Source: Cyanoderma ruficeps
Taxonomy: Eukaryota > Chordata > Aves > Passeriformes > Timaliidae
Direction: 5' to 3'
Length of the DNA stretch: 64,000 bases
Assembly (NCBI GenBank): GCA_008694505.1
Contig: VZDJ01000346.1
Coordinates: 11,460,790-11,524,789, forward strand
Below the pieces are notes generated by a model that worked only from the letters and a program-made list of their open reading frames with translations, did not search any database and was not told the DNA's origin. Below, in pieces: positions 60,378-64,000 of this stretch. Both the position numbers and the translations under genes were made by a program. The number at the start of each line of letters is the position of its first letter. The first letter of the stretch is position 1.

Positions 60378-63300
60378 CATTTAAAATATTTAGTAAATAT
60401 ATTCGGACAATTTAGGAAGTAATTTTTGCTTTGATTCCTTCCTGTTTACCTTTCAGAGTGAATCATTTCATGTGTGTTCAAATTCCACTGGATCCAGTAT
60501 ACTTTTCATTCATTTCATAGGTATATAGCTTGCTGAAAACAATAAAACTATACAAGAGCAAAAGGGAGATGCTAGAGGGAAGGTTTAATTCTTTAAATTA
60601 TAAAGTAAATTGGCAGTGACTGCACACTGAGACACATCCTAGTCCCCATGTACTAATTGGATGCCACTTAAAAACATTATGAGAAAAGTACGTGAAACTC
60701 CAGGTCTTCCAGTCTAAACATCATCCTGGTTTTATACTGATATTAATGACCACGGGTTGGGTAGGGTTGTTGTTTTTGTCTTTTTCCCCGACTGTGGTGA
60801 AAGTAAGATGCCTGAAGGGAAGCAGAATTAATTAAAGTTTCTGATGAATATTGGACCACTACTGGCATTTGCCTCGGGATCAACAGGTAGGTTCTTAACT
60901 TCATGAGGGAAAACATGAAAATATTATTGAAGAAGCTTGCAGTCCTTGTGCAGATCAAGTTGTGCTTTTAAAAAATAAAAGAAGTCAGCTGGTGGTCTTG
61001 CTTTTAATTATCGAAGCTGTGAGAATTCAAATGACATATTTGCCTCATTTACTTAGAAGATATTCTTGTATTTATTAAATCATTTGAAGAACATCTGTAA
61101 CACTTTGATAAGATTTTCTTTCTCATCATGGGAAGCAGGCTGCATTTCAATACCAGGAAGTACTAGTATTACCAAGTGTTTCCTACTCCATTTACAGGGA
61201 AACTGTAATATGCAGAAATAATATTCACCAGAATTTAGGAATGTTTCATTTCGTAACAGGAGTGGACATAAGTACAATAGTGGGATTAAAGGATCCAGAC
61301 ATAAATTATTATTTAGATTTCCTTCTACCACTGCTAGACTAAAAGCTACCTGTTTTTTACCATTTTTTACCCAGGATTTCCCTCACAAAAGCAAAAGCCC
61401 GTAGAGTCTTCTCCAGTAACAGTACAGTTGAGATGACAAGGAGGAAATAGAGCATTTTTAACACCAGCTGTTAAATGACTAAGAAAAAAGTGATGCTGCC
61501 TTTCTGTAGCGTTTATGGGTCAAATAAAAATATAGAAACAACCAATGTGCTTTAGATTGATCAAAAATAATTTTTAAACAACTTGAAATTTCATGTCATT
61601 GATGCTTTAAGGCTTTTCTGTGTTGTGAACACCTTTCTTAGACAGAGGACAAAGGTCCAGTGTCTCCAGTTGTTTTTACATGTGACCAAGGTTTAAAAAT
61701 CAGAGTTCGTGTAATCAGGCAAAGTCACAGACAGAGTCCACAATATCGGACAGAGCAGGTGAATATGTTTATCCTTCTGTTTACTGTAGGAATCCAAGAG
61801 TTGAACTGGAATTTCTAATGAGGTTTTACAGGAAGTCTGCTTTTAAAAATTAAGAATACATGGGTAAATCTCACTTTAAAAGGTTTAGTCTTATATTACA
61901 CAATATTCTGGTGGAAAATGCGTATGTGGCATAATAAATAAAGTAGGAATTCAGTTATTAACATGTGTGAGCAAAGCTGCATATGCATATACACATACAT
62001 GTGTATACGTGCATGCAAATATCAATAATCTCTGTGTATACATAAAAGCTTATTTAGTTATCTGTGGTTGCATGTTCACAGAAATAAGTAGCTGCATATA
62101 CTGCTAGTCTTTCTTACTTCAGAAAACATATTAATTGCATAAAATGTATTTCCTAATGTTTCAGAGGTAATTTTTAGAGAATTTACTGTAAATTATTAAG
62201 CACCTTAATTCCTCCTTGATTTTAAGCTGGGGTTTTTATGTCTCCTAAATTGTTATATGTATATTTATAATAATGAATGTATTTTTTCATATTAACAATT
62301 TATCTTATAAAGAAAAAAATAAATGAAACTAGCATATGTAGCATATGTATATGTAAAGCAAATTATATGGTGGGATTTTTTTTTCAGCCTTTTGTTATGC
62401 TTTTTCAGATTATGTGACTGATGTTTAATTGTTGCATCAGTTAAATACTACTAGTCCAGTAGTTGAAATCAAATCATGTGGAAGTTAAAAGGTCATATTA
62501 ATACTGTATCTCTAAAGGTTACAGAAGAAAATCAGCAATGAAACTCCTGCAGACAGTCAGAGAAGGGGCAGGGCCACTGTGTTATTGACAGACAAAAGGC
62601 ACTGCTGGATAGCCTGTCTCCATAAAACACTAAAATATTTCAAGAGCTGCTTTCACCTATGGGTAATCCATAGGGTAGCAGTGAATACTCATATGTTCAC
62701 TATTTTATTTCTCATACTTTTAAATCAGCAATGCCCAACCCATTTTATTATGGGTGGGATTTTTTCCTGTGCCCTGGTGTCAGTTCTTTATGTATCTCAT
62801 CCTCATCCTGAAGAAGATGTTGATTTTAATCTTTTCCTTTTTAAATGTTTATTTATGCTGCTTCATTGTCCATAGGCACTACTTGTAAAGAACCTGCTGT
62901 GCTAGACATCATATAAACCGAAGTTTTAAAAATCAGTTTAAAAAAGTTTTAAAAAGCAATCCCTGCTCCAGATATGCCAATTTCTGCTCAGTCACCTTTC
63001 CAGGTTGCTCTATTTCTTGCCATTAGAACAACGGGCTATAACCTGATCATTTTCCACTTATATTTCTTTTTCCCCCCTTTCCTCCCCTATGTCTCTCTTC
63101 TACTCTATCCAATTTTTCTATCAAAAACAGTCACATCCACAATACTCTAAAAATATGTCTGTTCTCATAAATCTTCAGAATAACTTGCTCAATACTTCCA
63201 TGCACTACTGCACAATCTGCTGCTCCTCTCTCAGAGCACTCTATGTCTTTTGTTCTCGTTTTCCTGCTATACCTCAGTGTATTTTAGTTTTTCACCTTTT

Positions 63301-64000
63301 CACTTGTAGTGTTTTCTTGCAACAGTCTGCTATGATCATACCCCAAAATTTTACTCCTTCCTCTTAGAAGCAGTTCATGAATGAAATGATTCCTTAAAAC
63401 ATGCTAATGGGAATACTTAGTGCCTTTTCTCTTTTACTGTTAGCTGCTACAGCATTCTGACTACAAATTTATTCCAGGCTGGATTTCTGTTCCTTTCCAT
63501 TTAGGTTTAGCCATCTAAATGCTATCAGTTGTTAGGCAATTGCAATACCATATAGTGATTTAATAAACAATATATGAATGGAAAATATAATACTCACTTC
63601 TGAGGAGCCATGTGCTGCTCCTGTAACTTAAAACTCCATATTCCAGCTAGCCACCATTTTCCATGAGAAAGAGTGACCCTGTTAATGTGCCCACCAACTG
63701 CTAGATGTTCCTGTGGTGCTGAATCCACAGCTGAAAACACAATACCTCATACCTTTGATTTTGTGTAGGTTATTTTACATAACTGTTGTAGGAGTATTAG
63801 AGCATTACAGAATATGACTTGGATCAGTCAATGCTTTTTTTTTTTTTCATTCTCTCAAAAAACATTTTATTGTTGGTTTTAAATACTGCTGTTCCTGCTA
63901 AAACTGTGACTGCAACTAGCTGTATCTTTGGTTACAGGAAGGTCAAAGAAATATGTTATTTACTCAGATGGGTATCTAAGGCTTGTAATTGTGTGCAGTA
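60378..64000. other. Gene-free AT-rich stretch
   Basis: No gene was recognised. 61978-62040 alternates purine and pyrimidine (gcatatgcatatacacatac), a loose AT/GT microsatellite-like area. A pyrimidine-rich segment lies at 63067-63120. A run of 13 T lies around 63837-63848. Open frames up to 98 codons lack domains. Confidence 0.5.

Noticed and set aside
63930..63960. Segment containing tagctgta and tctttggtta, both parts of the miR-9 mature sequence
   Set aside because: The two parts are in the wrong order and there is no complementary arm nearby, so this is not a miR-9 hairpin.

Overview
This 64 kb window looks like non-coding DNA from a bird. It is AT-rich, short on CpG, and has no rRNA, tRNA, CRISPR array, operon-like packing or complete protein gene. 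The clearest clue to the organism is the repeat content. Two CR1 LINE copies on the minus strand end in the 3' terminus typical of avian CR1, at about 9598-9880 and 28605-29820. Older relics of the L2/L3/CR1 superfamily are also present. The exact species cannot be told from the sequence. The window is best read as a long intron or a gene-poor intergenic region.

Layout. 1-9.6 kb: plain AT-rich sequence with a few microsatellites. 9.6-9.9 kb: CR1 3' fragment. 14.16-14.86 kb: an old L3/L2-like LINE relic, with reverse transcriptase thumb and C-terminal region readable on the minus strand. 18.10-18.21 kb: the only stretch that reads like a protein-coding exon, 112 bp on the plus strand with good splice sites; the protein was not recognised. 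22.3-22.5 kb: a homeodomain-site-rich block resembling a conserved enhancer. 28.6-29.8 kb: a 1.2 kb 5'-truncated CR1 with a damaged catalytic motif. 33.7 kb: a 24-bp fully paired inverted repeat, pre-miRNA-like or a MITE relic. 34.4-35.0 kb: an enhancer-like block ending in a second, 14-bp-stem hairpin. 40.4 kb: another TAATTA-rich block. 47.55-48.15 kb: L2-like LINE relic. 48.7 and 60.3 kb: long plus-strand G/T tracts with G-runs. 49.35-49.52 kb: CR1-like 3' end on the plus strand. 54.05-54.2 kb: an isolated CpG cluster beside a homeodomain-rich block.

No group of genes works together here and I found no convincing undescribed multi-gene system. The best leads are the 33.7 kb hairpin, the 18.1 kb exon candidate, the orphan CpG cluster at 54.05 kb and the unusually open C-terminal part of the 14 kb LINE relic. 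Four of the five firm LINE relics are antisense to the exon candidate, and the fully paired fold of the hairpin is on the plus strand. Both would fit transcription of the region from the plus strand, but this is inference.
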